From JABHGY01 sp964525185 (GTDB lineage: Bacteria > Fidelibacterota > Marinisomatia > Marinisomatales > UBA1611): DNA of 64,000 bases. Below the pieces are notes generated by a model. That model saw only the letters and a program-made list of their open reading frames with translations. It was not told the DNA's origin and did no database searches. Both the position numbers and the translations under genes were made by a program. Shown here in pieces: positions 1 to 7,482 of the stretch; within the stretch, counting starts at the first letter, position 1; each line of letters opens with the position of its first letter. The stretch spans positions 11,855-75,854 of the forward strand of contig CAZGFQ010000007.1 in NCBI GenBank assembly GCA_964525185.1, read 5' to 3'.

Positions 1-875
1 TCCACATTTAAGAAATAATAATCTTTGAATTTTGTAATTATACGGGAAAAGGGTATTTTGCTACACGTTCGTCCCATGAGAAAGTGTCTAAAAAAATCAT
101 CTTTTTTAATTCCGTCAAGATTAACAATTATTTCTTGCCATTTTTCCAATATCTTTTTTAGGCGTTTTTCATCACCATCTGAATTTTCAACTATAATTGC
201 AATATGTCCCAAAATGAAATTTTTAATTATATCAGTTTTGGTTAACTCAAGTCCACGGTTATTGGTTATTTCAAATAATTTATATGCATCACCACTATTA
301 TCAACTTTATAATCAATTATTACTACATCGTTTTTCAACTTGTCCCAATACATCTCAACATCTTCAATTGGAAAATTTTCAATTTTTTCTTTTAAATCAA
401 TATAAGCGGTTTGTAACCTTGAAGGTGAATCGATTTTATTTCTATTAACCCCTTCCATTATATCTTCAAAATTTTTACTATCCAACTTTCCGAGTCTTAA
501 TTTTATTTTTTCATTTTTTCCAGTTTTGGCTCTCAAACATTTTTTCATATCATATAAATGAGATTTTTCACATTCATTTCCAAAGCTATCATATTTCTCC
601 CATAAAACTTTAATTAAAAGGATTAGGGTTGTAATTCGTTGTTGTCCATCCACGATGAAAATTTCCCTAGGACGCTCAGTTTTTTTATTCTCTATTAAAA
701 TTGTCATATTTAATAAATGCTTTTGACCTTGATTTAAATAATGTATATCATAAAATAAATCCATTACCTGTTTATTTTTCCAAGCATATCGTCTTTGGTA
801 GTTTGGAATTACAAACTGTTGATTGTCATTGTTAAAAAATTCTTCTACCGAAATTGCACTATTTGCTGTTCCCAT
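1..875 (-). CDS. DUF262 (GmrS/GmrD N-terminal-like) protein, 3' end cut by window edge
   Basis: The frame is open from an ATG at 875 to the left window edge, giving 291 residues, so the C-terminus is missing. The N-terminus has the DUF262 hallmarks: IPNYQRRYAW at about residues 23-32, VDGQQR at 75-80 (the ParB-like nucleotide-binding D-G-Q-Q-R) and NNRGLEL at 205-211. DUF262 proteins occur in type IV GmrSD restriction systems and in many uncharacterised defence loci, where the domain is thought to bind and hydrolyse NTPs to control a nuclease. A GAGGAAA ribosome-binding site precedes the start. Whether a DUF1524 HNH nuclease follows cannot be seen here. The family assignment is firm; the defence role is inferred from family and context. 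Confidence 0.85.
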   Translation of the reverse strand, partial: MGTANSAISVEEFFNNDNQQFVIPNYQRRYAWKNKQVMDLFYDIHYLNQGQKHLLNMTILIENKKTERPREIFIVDGQQRITTLILLIKVLWEKYDSFGNECEKSHLYDMKKCLRAKTGKNEKIKLRLGKLDSKNFEDIMEGVNRNKIDSPSRLQTAYIDLKEKIENFPIEDVEMYWDKLKNDVVIIDYKVDNSGDAYKLFEITNNRGLELTKTDIIKNFILGHIAIIVENSDGDEKRLKKILEKWQEIIVNLDGIKKDDFFRHFLMGRTCSKIPFSRIITKFKDYYFLNV

Positions 876-928
876 TTTATTTCCTCTTTATTAACCATTT
901 TTATTTTTAACTCAATTTCCACTAAAAC

Positions 929-1056
929 TTAAAATTCAAACCGAATCCAGCCCATTTTAATAATCTCTGTTAATATTTTTCGCCGTGCTTTATGCTCTTG
1001 GTATGGAAATACTTCACACTTTCGATTCGGATGGATGGGTATTTCATGACAGGTCT
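929..1056 (-). pseudogene. Remnant of a gene homologous to the 2304-2681 gene
   Basis: Read on the minus strand, this stretch encodes CEVFPYQEHKARRKILTEI followed by IKMGWIRFEF and a stop. That is nearly identical to residues 49-77 of the protein at 2304-2681 (EVFPFQEHKARRNILTEI...KMGWIRL). The DNA at 941-1014 also matches 2459-2531 closely. The frame has no start codon and is bounded upstream by TAG. Homology ends abruptly within a few residues after GWIR, so this is a broken copy rather than a gene. It implies duplication or recombination across the Fic gene that lies between the copies. Confidence 0.7.
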
Positions 1057-1110
1057 AATGTGGTAATGTTTTTTTAATGTGGTAATATGTGGCATTATAA
1101 TACCACATTA
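1056..1110. repeat. TAATGTGGTA direct and inverted repeats
   Basis: TAATGTGGTAAT occurs at 1056-1067 and again at 1075-1086. Its inverse, TACCACATTA, is at 1101-1110. The copy at 1075-1084 forms a perfect 10-bp inverted repeat with 1101-1110 around a 16-nt spacer. The element lies just downstream of the Fic gene stop and upstream of the gene remnant. It could be a weak terminator, a protein-binding site or the scar of a lost insertion; the sequence does not decide between these. Confidence 0.5.
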
Positions 1111-1128
1111 AACTTTAATAGTGTCGTG

Positions 1129-2172
1129 TTATATTTTCCTCCATTTTGCATATTTTCCCTTGGAAATATTCTCAATCTTTTTTTCTGTGCGCATTGCATT
1201 CATCACTTTTCGAATCATATCTCTTCCAACGACCGGACAAGCATCTTCTACATCTGAAATAGTAAAATTACCCTTAAATCCATTAATTGCATTGATAACC
1301 ATTGCTGTTTTTGTTCCTTTTGGTTTAGCCACGACAACAGCCCTTTTTTCAAACGTATCATAGGCGGCCAATAGTGTGGAAAGGTAATAGGTTAAAAAAG
1401 GGATAATATCATGTTTGCTGTCATGCCATCCTTGAGATGCCGACTCTAATGTTTCATAATACGACTCTTTCGTTTGTTCTATTATTTTTTCAAGACTGAC
1501 ATAACGAACAACATCATACCCTTGATGATAAAGTAAGAGCATTGTCAATAAACGAGATAAACGACCATTACCATCGGCAAAAGGATGAATGCAAGTAAAG
1601 TCAAAAATAAACAAAGGGATAAGAAGGAGTGGTTCGCATACGCCACTTTTTAGTTCATCATTAAATCGCTGAACCAATTCCGTCATAGTCTCATTCACTT
1701 TAAACGGTTCTACCGGATTAAACCGAACACGACTTGTGCCGTCAGTAAATTTTTCAATAATCGTATTTTTTACCGATTTCCAAGCTCCACCGGGACGGTC
1801 AGTGTATCGCATCATATCTCCATGAAATTGCAAAATCACATTTACGGAGATAGGGATATCCATAGCAGATTTATGAATCGTTGTAAGCACATCTCTATAA
1901 CCGGCAATTTCAGATTCACTTCTATTTTTAGGCTTCGTTTTATCTGCAATCAATTGCTTAAATCGTTTTGGGTCTGCGGTTATTTGTTCAAGCCTGTTAG
2001 ATGATTCTGTGCTTTGAGCAAAAGCAACTAATCGCAAATTTTCTAATACTTCAGGAGATTGCTTTTTAAAAACTTCCTGTCTGCCTTTATATTCTCCTAA
2101 TCGTCGAACAAGTCTCACCAATTCGTTATTGAGTGGTAAATTGTCTAAATATTCCGTTGAAAATGATTTCAT
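1129..2172 (-). CDS. Fic family protein (Fido-domain AMP-transferase-like)
   Basis: The 347-residue protein carries the complete Fic catalytic motif HPFADGNGR at residues 196-204, followed by LSRL. Fic enzymes transfer AMP or another nucleotide-derived group from a nucleotide to a hydroxyl side chain of a target protein; the motif His is the catalytic base. SSNRLEQ at 57-63 fits the N-terminal inhibitory-helix motif ([ST]xxxE[GN]-like, with Gln in the last position), so the enzyme is probably auto-inhibited. The last 70 residues look like a winged helix, as in many long bacterial Fic proteins. It is a single gene, separated by 131 bp from the next gene upstream. The biochemical family is certain; the target and any role in defence or toxicity are unknown. 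Confidence 0.93.
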   Translation of the reverse strand: MKSFSTEYLDNLPLNNELVRLVRRLGEYKGRQEVFKKQSPEVLENLRLVAFAQSTESSNRLEQITADPKRFKQLIADKTKPKNRSESEIAGYRDVLTTIHKSAMDIPISVNVILQFHGDMMRYTDRPGGAWKSVKNTIIEKFTDGTSRVRFNPVEPFKVNETMTELVQRFNDELKSGVCEPLLLIPLFIFDFTCIHPFADGNGRLSRLLTMLLLYHQGYDVVRYVSLEKIIEQTKESYYETLESASQGWHDSKHDIIPFLTYYLSTLLAAYDTFEKRAVVVAKPKGTKTAMVINAINGFKGNFTISDVEDACPVVGRDMIRKVMNAMRTEKKIENISKGKYAKWRKI

Positions 2173-2303
2173 AATAAGACCTTATTTTTATCTGACTTGA
2201 ATTCAACTCAAAAATTGTTTGTGCAAGAAGCGGAACCTTTACTTTTCTTCACAATCAATCCCACCAAAAAAGTCATAATTTCTTTAATCCAAAGTAAGAA
2301 GAT

Positions 2304-2681
2304 TTAACATACTTGACAAGTTGAAGCTGAAATTAACTTTAGCAAAGGCTTCCCCTTATTTTTCATAAAATTTAGCCAAATCTCTAATGCTTCTTTTTCT
2401 CTTTTATTCCATTCCCAAGTTTCAGCTGTCCAAGTGGCAGATTTCAACTCTAGGCGCAATCGAATCCAACCCATTTTAATAATTTCTGTTAATATATTTC
2501 GCCGTGCTTTATGTTCCTGAAATGGAAATACTTCACCGTATTTTTCAAATTCTTGTTTTACTATTCCCAATGTTGTGCCATATCTTTTTGGGTTTTCTGC
2601 CACCGCTTGTATATGGGTCTTTTCAACTGGGTAAATTTTGCCATCGGGCGAAATCCAATAAGCTTCAATTCGTTGGTTCAT
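2304..2681 (-). CDS. Hypothetical protein, 125 aa
   Basis: I do not recognise a family. The N-terminal part (YWISPDGKIYPVEKTHIQAV) looks like a compact beta-rich module, and the middle and C-terminal part is helical and Trp-rich (two WxW-type clusters near residues 85-95). The C-terminus is STCQVC. A broken homologous copy of residues 49-77 lies at 929-1056, which supports this being a real, once-duplicated gene. The start ATG is followed by good coding sequence. It has its own intergenic space on both sides and shows no operator of the type found upstream of its neighbours at 3403, 6666, 8376 and 12027. The function is unknown. Confidence 0.65.
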   Translation of the reverse strand: MNQRIEAYWISPDGKIYPVEKTHIQAVAENPKRYGTTLGIVKQEFEKYGEVFPFQEHKARRNILTEIIKMGWIRLRLELKSATWTAETWEWNKREKEALEIWLNFMKNKGKPLLKLISASTCQVC

Positions 2682-2699
2682 TGTTATTATTTTCTTATT

Positions 2700-2740
2700 C
2701 TTGTCAATTTTTTATTAGACGGGATTACAGGATTGACAAG
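2700..2740. repeat. Inverted repeat CTTGTCAAT / ATTGACAAG
   Basis: CTTGTCAAT at 2700-2708 is the exact reverse complement of ATTGACAAG at 2732-2740. The spacer contains ACGGGATTACAGG. This looks like one copy of a small intergenic palindromic repeat. It sits in the leader of the 125-aa gene (start 2681) and beyond the stop of the gene at 2786-3403, where it could also act as a weak terminator. Confidence 0.5.
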
Positions 2741-2785
2741 ATAGAAAAAGCACAAGAAGATTTTTGTGTTGTCATGTTTCGAATT

Positions 2786-3403
2786 TTATAAACTTATAGT
2801 TGCGTGATCTTCGGATATTCCAGGGGCATCTTTAAGCAACTTTCCCTTTATATCAAATGTGTAAGTTTTGCTATCACAATGATGATAAATATAATTGTCT
2901 ATTTTCCCCCACATTTTAAGTTCACCTTTATTGCTTTGATAATGTGAGCTTACAAAATCTGAAATAATCGCTAATACTTCTTTATCCGATTTAAAAATGA
3001 GTTTTTCTTCATTCGGGAAAATCAGGCGATAATTTTCCATCAAGGCTAATGCAAAAATGGGTTGAGACTGTCTTTTAAAGTTAGTATTCACAAAAATATA
3101 TGCTTCTTCCCATTTTTGATATTCTTTGACTGTTTTTTCATAATTTGCCAATTCATCGTTTAATAAATTGGGAGCAAGGTCGAGTGTAGAACACAATTTT
3201 TCTACAAATTGCTCTGCCGTATATTTTAAATCATAATGGCCACTGCTTAACCAGTCATACATACTTTTTGATTTCAGAAAAGCGTTCATAGTTTTAAGCC
3301 CTTTTTCTGCTTTTTGGTAACCCATCTTTAAAACGACTTCTATTGTGGACGTTTTGTCTAATTCTGTTTTTATTATCTGACGCATTGATTGACCTTTTTT
3401 CAT
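2786..3403 (-). CDS. Hypothetical protein, 205 aa, with shared operator upstream
   Basis: No family is recognised. The predicted protein is soluble and mostly helical, with a basic N-terminus (MKKGQSMRQIIK) and a region around YEKTVKEYQKWEEAY that may be a short coiled coil. I place the start at the ATG at 3403, which has GAAG about 8 nt upstream; an in-frame TTG at 3421 would add six residues but lacks a good signal. The 20-bp motif shared with the AAA ATPase, nuclease-like and WYL genes begins 41 bp upstream of this start, nearly the same distance as for the AAA gene at 6666. That makes it a likely member of the same regulon. The divergent neighbour at 3540 shares the intergenic region. Confidence 0.65.
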   Translation of the reverse strand: MKKGQSMRQIIKTELDKTSTIEVVLKMGYQKAEKGLKTMNAFLKSKSMYDWLSSGHYDLKYTAEQFVEKLCSTLDLAPNLLNDELANYEKTVKEYQKWEEAYIFVNTNFKRQSQPIFALALMENYRLIFPNEEKLIFKSDKEVLAIISDFVSSHYQSNKGELKMWGKIDNYIYHHCDSKTYTFDIKGKLLKDAPGISEDHATISL

Positions 3404-3428
3404 GTGTATCACTTCTTTCAATCAAAAC

Positions 3429-3463
3429 CTACAACGACAATAAGTCAAATCATGTCGTTATGG
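3429..3463 (-). promoter_or_regulatory. Putative WYL-regulon operator, site A (double inverted copy)
   Basis: GTCAAATCATGTCGTTATGG at 3444-3463 is the best version of the motif found at three other sites. A second, inverted half (CCTACAACGACA, 3429-3440) makes an imperfect inverted repeat with TGTCGTTATGG at 3453-3463. The site lies between the divergent genes starting at 3403 (minus) and 3540 (plus), so it could control both. Binding by the WYL protein encoded at 11035-12027 is inferred, not shown. Confidence 0.55.
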
Positions 3464-3539
3464 GATAGTATATATCAAAAATTTTCTTTTACATCTAATT
3501 CTCATATTGTAAATTACGATTAACACTATTGGATAATTT

Positions 3540-4748
3540 ATGCTAATTCCGATTTACGAAATACAAAACCGAATAAGTCAATCAATCAACGATTTCCCGC
3601 GTAGGTATTTATACAATACCATCAAATTTGATCAACATCTTGTAGGATTACTCGGTGCTCGTGGTGTTGGGAAAACAACTCTACTCCTGCAATATCTTAA
3701 AACTGAATTCAACAATCCTGCCATTGCCTTATATATTAGCGCAGATCATATTCATGTAGAAGCTTTGGGAGTGATGGAAATTGTTGCAGAACATCATCGT
3801 AATGGCGGTAAGGTAATTGTCATTGATGAAATTCACAAATTGGACAAATGGGCACAAATTGTTAAAACGATTTATGATTCATATCCTGAAATGAGATTAA
3901 TCATATCCGGTAGTTCTGCATTTCAAATCAAAACACAAGGTTACGATTTATCCCGACGAATGGTTTATTATCATCTATCAGGTTTATCCTTTCGCGAATT
4001 TATTTCACTGAAAAAAAAGATATCGCTCCCAAGTTATTCATTAGATGATATTTTAATGAAGCATAGTGAAATTTCCGCAGACCTTTCTTCCCGTGTCAAT
4101 ATCCATCCATTATTTCGAGAATATTTAGTGAGTGGGTATTATCCATTTTGGCAGGAAGATCTTGAGTCTTATCCCCAAAAAATTGAGAATATCATTCAGA
4201 AGATATTTTACGAAGATATTCCATCAGCCTTTCCCATAAAATATGATGCAATCCGTCAATTGAAACGCCTGCTGTATATGATTGCCACATCGGACCCTTT
4301 TCAAGTCAATATCTCTAAACTGGCCAACGAACTTGATATTGCACGTGAATCCTTATATCAATACTTAGATTTCTTAGATCAATCTTTTGTGATTAACCGC
4401 TTATGGAAACCATCAACCGGAAAAGCTTATCAGCGAAAGCCTGAAAAACTTTTTCTGCAAAATACTAATATCATTTCTTATTTGAATTCCCAGGCAAAAC
4501 ATTCTAAAAGCGGAAAAGGAACTTTACGGGAAACATTTTTTGTTACTCAATTTTTAACAAAATCTCCATTATTTTCATCACGTTCAGCTGATTTTGAAGA
4601 TGAAAATAATAACCAATTTGAAATTGGTGGGAAATCAAAATCACAAGGACAATTAGACCCCAATAAAAATGGTTACCTTTTTCTGGATGATATCAGCGCA
4701 GGACACCAAAACATCATTCCGTTGTATTTAATCGGATTTTTGTATTAG
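3540..4748 (+). CDS. AAA_14-type ATPase (DUF4143-like C-terminus)
   Basis: This 402-residue protein has a Walker A GARGVGKTT at residues 39-47 and a Walker B VIVIDEIH at 92-99. The layout is typical of AAA_14 STAND-like ATPases: a short N-terminus, a RecA-like core, the SGSSAFQI sensor region, then a winged-helix segment and a DUF4143-like tail. Such ATPases are common, often multicopy, in FCB and archaeal genomes, and their function is poorly known. It is one of few plus-strand genes here and is transcribed away from the unknown gene at 2786-3403, sharing the operator region at 3429-3463. It converges with the larger AAA ATPase, whose stop is only 11 bp away. The family is confident; the role is not. 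Confidence 0.85.
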   Translation: MLIPIYEIQNRISQSINDFPRRYLYNTIKFDQHLVGLLGARGVGKTTLLLQYLKTEFNNPAIALYISADHIHVEALGVMEIVAEHHRNGGKVIVIDEIHKLDKWAQIVKTIYDSYPEMRLIISGSSAFQIKTQGYDLSRRMVYYHLSGLSFREFISLKKKISLPSYSLDDILMKHSEISADLSSRVNIHPLFREYLVSGYYPFWQEDLESYPQKIENIIQKIFYEDIPSAFPIKYDAIRQLKRLLYMIATSDPFQVNISKLANELDIARESLYQYLDFLDQSFVINRLWKPSTGKAYQRKPEKLFLQNTNIISYLNSQAKHSKSGKGTLRETFFVTQFLTKSPLFSSRSADFEDENNNQFEIGGKSKSQGQLDPNKNGYLFLDDISAGHQNIIPLYLIGFLY

Positions 4749-4758
4749 CTGAATCCAT

Positions 4759-6666
4759 TTACGCTTCAAACCCAAATTGCATTGTATTCCCACCAAATGT
4801 AGATGCCACTTCAATATCGCAGTATTTCATTAAATCATCCAGTTTAAGGATTTTATTCTTCCCTTTCCGAGATGCGGCTTCTGTAGCTGCATTCTTTACA
4901 ATAATGGTAATTTGTCCACCTGTGAGTTGATACTGTTTTGCAAGAAAATTCAGGTCCATTCCATCGGCACCGGGAATCGACTTTGGTAAATGAAGATTCC
5001 ATAATGCTTTTCGTTCCATTTCTCCAGGATTTGGGAAATCCAATTTCAAGTGAAAGCGACGGCTAAATGCTGTATCCAAATTTTCTTTCATATTGGTGGT
5101 AGCAATAAGCACACCACGCAGTTTTTCAAATGCTTCTAAGAATAAGTTCTGCATAGAATTAAACATAACATCCACAGATGAATCTGTATCTTTTAATCGT
5201 CTGGATAAAAATTGGTCTGCTTCATTTAAGAGCAAAACGGGTGGATTTTCTGTCCGTCTCACAATCCGTTCAAACACGGTAAAGATTCTTCGCACATTCT
5301 TTTCACTTTGCCCTACCCACATAGATTGAACCTTGCTCACATCTGTAATGAGTAAATTCTTTCCTAACGCTTTGGCAATGGCACCAGCAGCGAACGTTTT
5401 TCCTGTTCCCGGTAGTCCTGAAAATAACATAAGCATTCCCGGTTCCATTTGTTTTTTCACTTTCCCCACCACTTCCATAGATGTGTCATATAATCCCCAA
5501 TCTGTCAAAACAGAATCTACATTTTGTTCATATTGTCCAAGACCAAAGCGAATAGTATCTTTCATTTCTTTTGGCAGGATGAGTTCGTCAAAAGTCTGCT
5601 TTGGTGCAAGAATGGTAAACAAATTATCTCCTTTTAGAATTTGCTTTAGTCGGTCTTCATCCGAGGCAGGTGATTTTAAAATAATATGCCTTACAATATC
5701 CGGTGCAATGCGTAAATCTGACCCTTTATTTCTAAAGAACGCAGATTCGGTTACTTCAATAAGGCCCGTTTTCACTAACTTGGAATCTTCAGAAATGTAT
5801 TCTCTATTTTGATATTTTTCATGTTGGTTTCTAGAAATCAATCGTAAAATATCATCACTATCTGTATGATTGTCGTCCATATCTTCTTTTACGAGATAAA
5901 CCAAAATCGTGGCTTCTATTTCATCCAGGCTATATTCTTCAATCACATCTTGCAGAGGAAACACTTCATCTGTTAATTCGGTGCGAGAAAATATTCTATC
6001 TCGCCATTCCAATGCTTTGAGTAAATCGTTGGCATCACTTTCACTCAAATCACTGTTCATACGGTCATTATGATAATCGTTATATCGGCAATCATCCAAA
6101 TGTTCTACATACTGAAACCAATCGGATAAATATTCTTTATTATCTTTATAAGGTTTTTGTGCTTCTCCTTGGATATTTTGTTCTTCGCCCATGAGTAATT
6201 TGACAAACGAACGATGGAAATGGACATCATATTCTAAAAGAGTGGATTTTGATACACTTACTTTTCGGGCTTTTTCGCCGAATGAAATAAAGCTGGATGA
6301 ATTCGTTTTACCATGAATCCGTTTCTTTTGGGAATAAAATATATTTCGTTCTACCAAAGAAACGATGGTATCAAGATAATCAATACTTTTTTCCCTATCT
6401 CCATGGATGCGAGACAGTAAATCTAACGGGTCAATTCGACTTATTCCATCTTTTACCGTTTCCCGCCATGCACAGGAAATCAGAATAGTTTCTTCATGGG
6501 ATAAATTAAATGGTTTTAAGAGGGATAGAGATGAAACTTTTTTGGATAATGTTTTAATTTTTGGCGTTTGGATATCAACTTTTGGTATTTCTCGTTCGTT
6601 TTCTTTATCATAGAATAACGCCCCAAGTTGAAGTAATAATGTATGTTTGTTTTGTATGTTTGACAT
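4759..6666 (-). CDS. Classical AAA+ ATPase with long unknown N-terminal region
   Basis: The 635-residue protein ends in a classical AAA module: Walker A GLPGTGKT at 417-424, Walker B LLLNEAD at 478-484, sensor-1 IATTN near 521-525 and the arginine-finger pair SRR at 535-537. The first Walker B acidic residue is Asn (N481) instead of the usual Asp, but the catalytic Glu (E482) is kept, so ATP hydrolysis is still plausible. Residues 1-370 match no domain I know. They are acidic and helical, with a DDNHTDSDD stretch near 264-272. The domain order resembles AAA unfoldases or remodellers paired with effectors in uncharacterised islands. A copy of the island operator motif begins 42 bp upstream of the ATG, so it probably belongs to the WYL regulon. 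Confidence 0.85.
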   Translation of the reverse strand: MSNIQNKHTLLLQLGALFYDKENEREIPKVDIQTPKIKTLSKKVSSLSLLKPFNLSHEETILISCAWRETVKDGISRIDPLDLLSRIHGDREKSIDYLDTIVSLVERNIFYSQKKRIHGKTNSSSFISFGEKARKVSVSKSTLLEYDVHFHRSFVKLLMGEEQNIQGEAQKPYKDNKEYLSDWFQYVEHLDDCRYNDYHNDRMNSDLSESDANDLLKALEWRDRIFSRTELTDEVFPLQDVIEEYSLDEIEATILVYLVKEDMDDNHTDSDDILRLISRNQHEKYQNREYISEDSKLVKTGLIEVTESAFFRNKGSDLRIAPDIVRHIILKSPASDEDRLKQILKGDNLFTILAPKQTFDELILPKEMKDTIRFGLGQYEQNVDSVLTDWGLYDTSMEVVGKVKKQMEPGMLMLFSGLPGTGKTFAAGAIAKALGKNLLITDVSKVQSMWVGQSEKNVRRIFTVFERIVRRTENPPVLLLNEADQFLSRRLKDTDSSVDVMFNSMQNLFLEAFEKLRGVLIATTNMKENLDTAFSRRFHLKLDFPNPGEMERKALWNLHLPKSIPGADGMDLNFLAKQYQLTGGQITIIVKNAATEAASRKGKNKILKLDDLMKYCDIEVASTFGGNTMQFGFEA

Positions 6667-6707
6667 GGTTGACTCCTATTGTTACCCTGAACTTATAGGG
6701 GAGATAA

Positions 6708-6727
6708 GTCAGTTCATGTCGTTTTGG
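6708..6727 (-). promoter_or_regulatory. Putative WYL-regulon operator, site B
   Basis: GTCAGTTCATGTCGTTTTGG matches site A (3444-3463) at 17 of 20 positions and is also preceded by ATAA, as in site A. It lies 42 bp upstream of the start of the AAA+ ATPase gene (6666), in the region shared with the divergent toxin-antitoxin pair (start 6806). Confidence 0.55.
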
Positions 6728-6805
6728 AAATATTATTTTGATAAAAATAACTTGATATGAATCTTATATTACACTTAATATGTGCAACCTTATTAGGATC
6801 ATTCA

Positions 6806-7030
6806 ATGAATATTACACTTTCAGCAGATAAAACACTTATTAAGAAGGCAAGAGAATATGCCAGCAAACATGATACTTCTTTAAACAAAATGGTTCGTGC
6901 CTTTCTTCAATCTATTGTTTCTAAACCCGATTTTAAAAAAGATCTTGAATTTTTCCTGAACACGGTTGAACGAATTCAAGGCAATTCAAATGGTAAGACC
7001 TGGACTCGGGAAGAAATCTATGAACGCTAA
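6806..7030 (+). CDS. DUF6364-type antitoxin
   Basis: This 74-residue protein has the ribbon-helix-helix-like opening (MNITLSADKTLIKKAREYA) typical of DUF6364 antitoxins, followed by SLNKMVRAFLQ. The C-terminal tail (TWTREEIYER) is the part expected to wrap the toxin. It is preceded by AGGA and overlaps the downstream PIN gene by 11 bases, the usual translationally coupled arrangement of type II toxin-antitoxin pairs. It should neutralise the PIN ribonuclease and repress their common promoter. It is divergent from the AAA+ ATPase gene. Confidence 0.85.
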   Translation: MNITLSADKTLIKKAREYASKHDTSLNKMVRAFLQSIVSKPDFKKDLEFFLNTVERIQGNSNGKTWTREEIYER

Positions 7031-7436
7031 GAATATTTTTTTCGATACCAATATTCTTTTTTATGCATTTGACAATGCTGATAAAAAAAAGCAGAAAATT
7101 GCTAAAATGCTCATAGCAGAATCAATTGAAAAAGGGAATGGAAATATCTCTACGCAAGTTTTACAGGAATTTTATGTAGTCGCGACAAAGAAACTCGGCA
7201 TTTTACCTGAATTAGCTTTAACGGCAATGGACTCGTTAGAGCCGTTAAATATCGTAACAATCACGCCTGAAATGATTCGATTCGCCATAAAAAAAGAGTC
7301 TAAATTTCTCCTATCCTTTTGGGATGCGTTAATTTTACAAGCAGCCGAATCTTGCATAAGCGCTGTTCTTTACACCGAAGATTTGAATCATGATCAGGTG
7401 TATAATTCTATTAAAGTCGTAAATCCTTTTCGGTGA
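7020..7436 (+). CDS. PIN-domain ribonuclease toxin (VapC-like)
   Basis: From the ATG at 7020 the protein is 138 residues long, the normal VapC size. An ATG at 6966 would lie inside the antitoxin gene and add 18 unrelated residues. The four acidic PIN residues are visible: D9 in FFDTN, E50 in QVLQEF, D102 in FWDALI and D121 in YTEDLNH. PIN toxins are Mg-dependent RNases that cut tRNA, rRNA or mRNA when the antitoxin is lost. The gene overlaps the DUF6364 antitoxin, confirming the pair. The catalytic set is intact, so the toxin is probably active. Confidence 0.9.
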   Translation: MNAKNIFFDTNILFYAFDNADKKKQKIAKMLIAESIEKGNGNISTQVLQEFYVVATKKLGILPELALTAMDSLEPLNIVTITPEMIRFAIKKESKFLLSFWDALILQAAESCISAVLYTEDLNHDQVYNSIKVVNPFR

Positions 7437-7482
7437 AAAAGTAAAATCTTACTGAAAATGTAAATTCTACTTTTTACAAAGT

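Noticed and set aside
1118..1130. A fifth copy of the WYL operator motif (AGTGTCGTG)
   Set aside because: Only the GTGTCGT core matches, and it lies at the 3' end of the Fic gene rather than upstream of a start.
6966..7019. A longer start for the PIN toxin
   Set aside because: It adds 18 residues read out of frame from the antitoxin gene; the ATG at 7020 gives the normal VapC opening and length.
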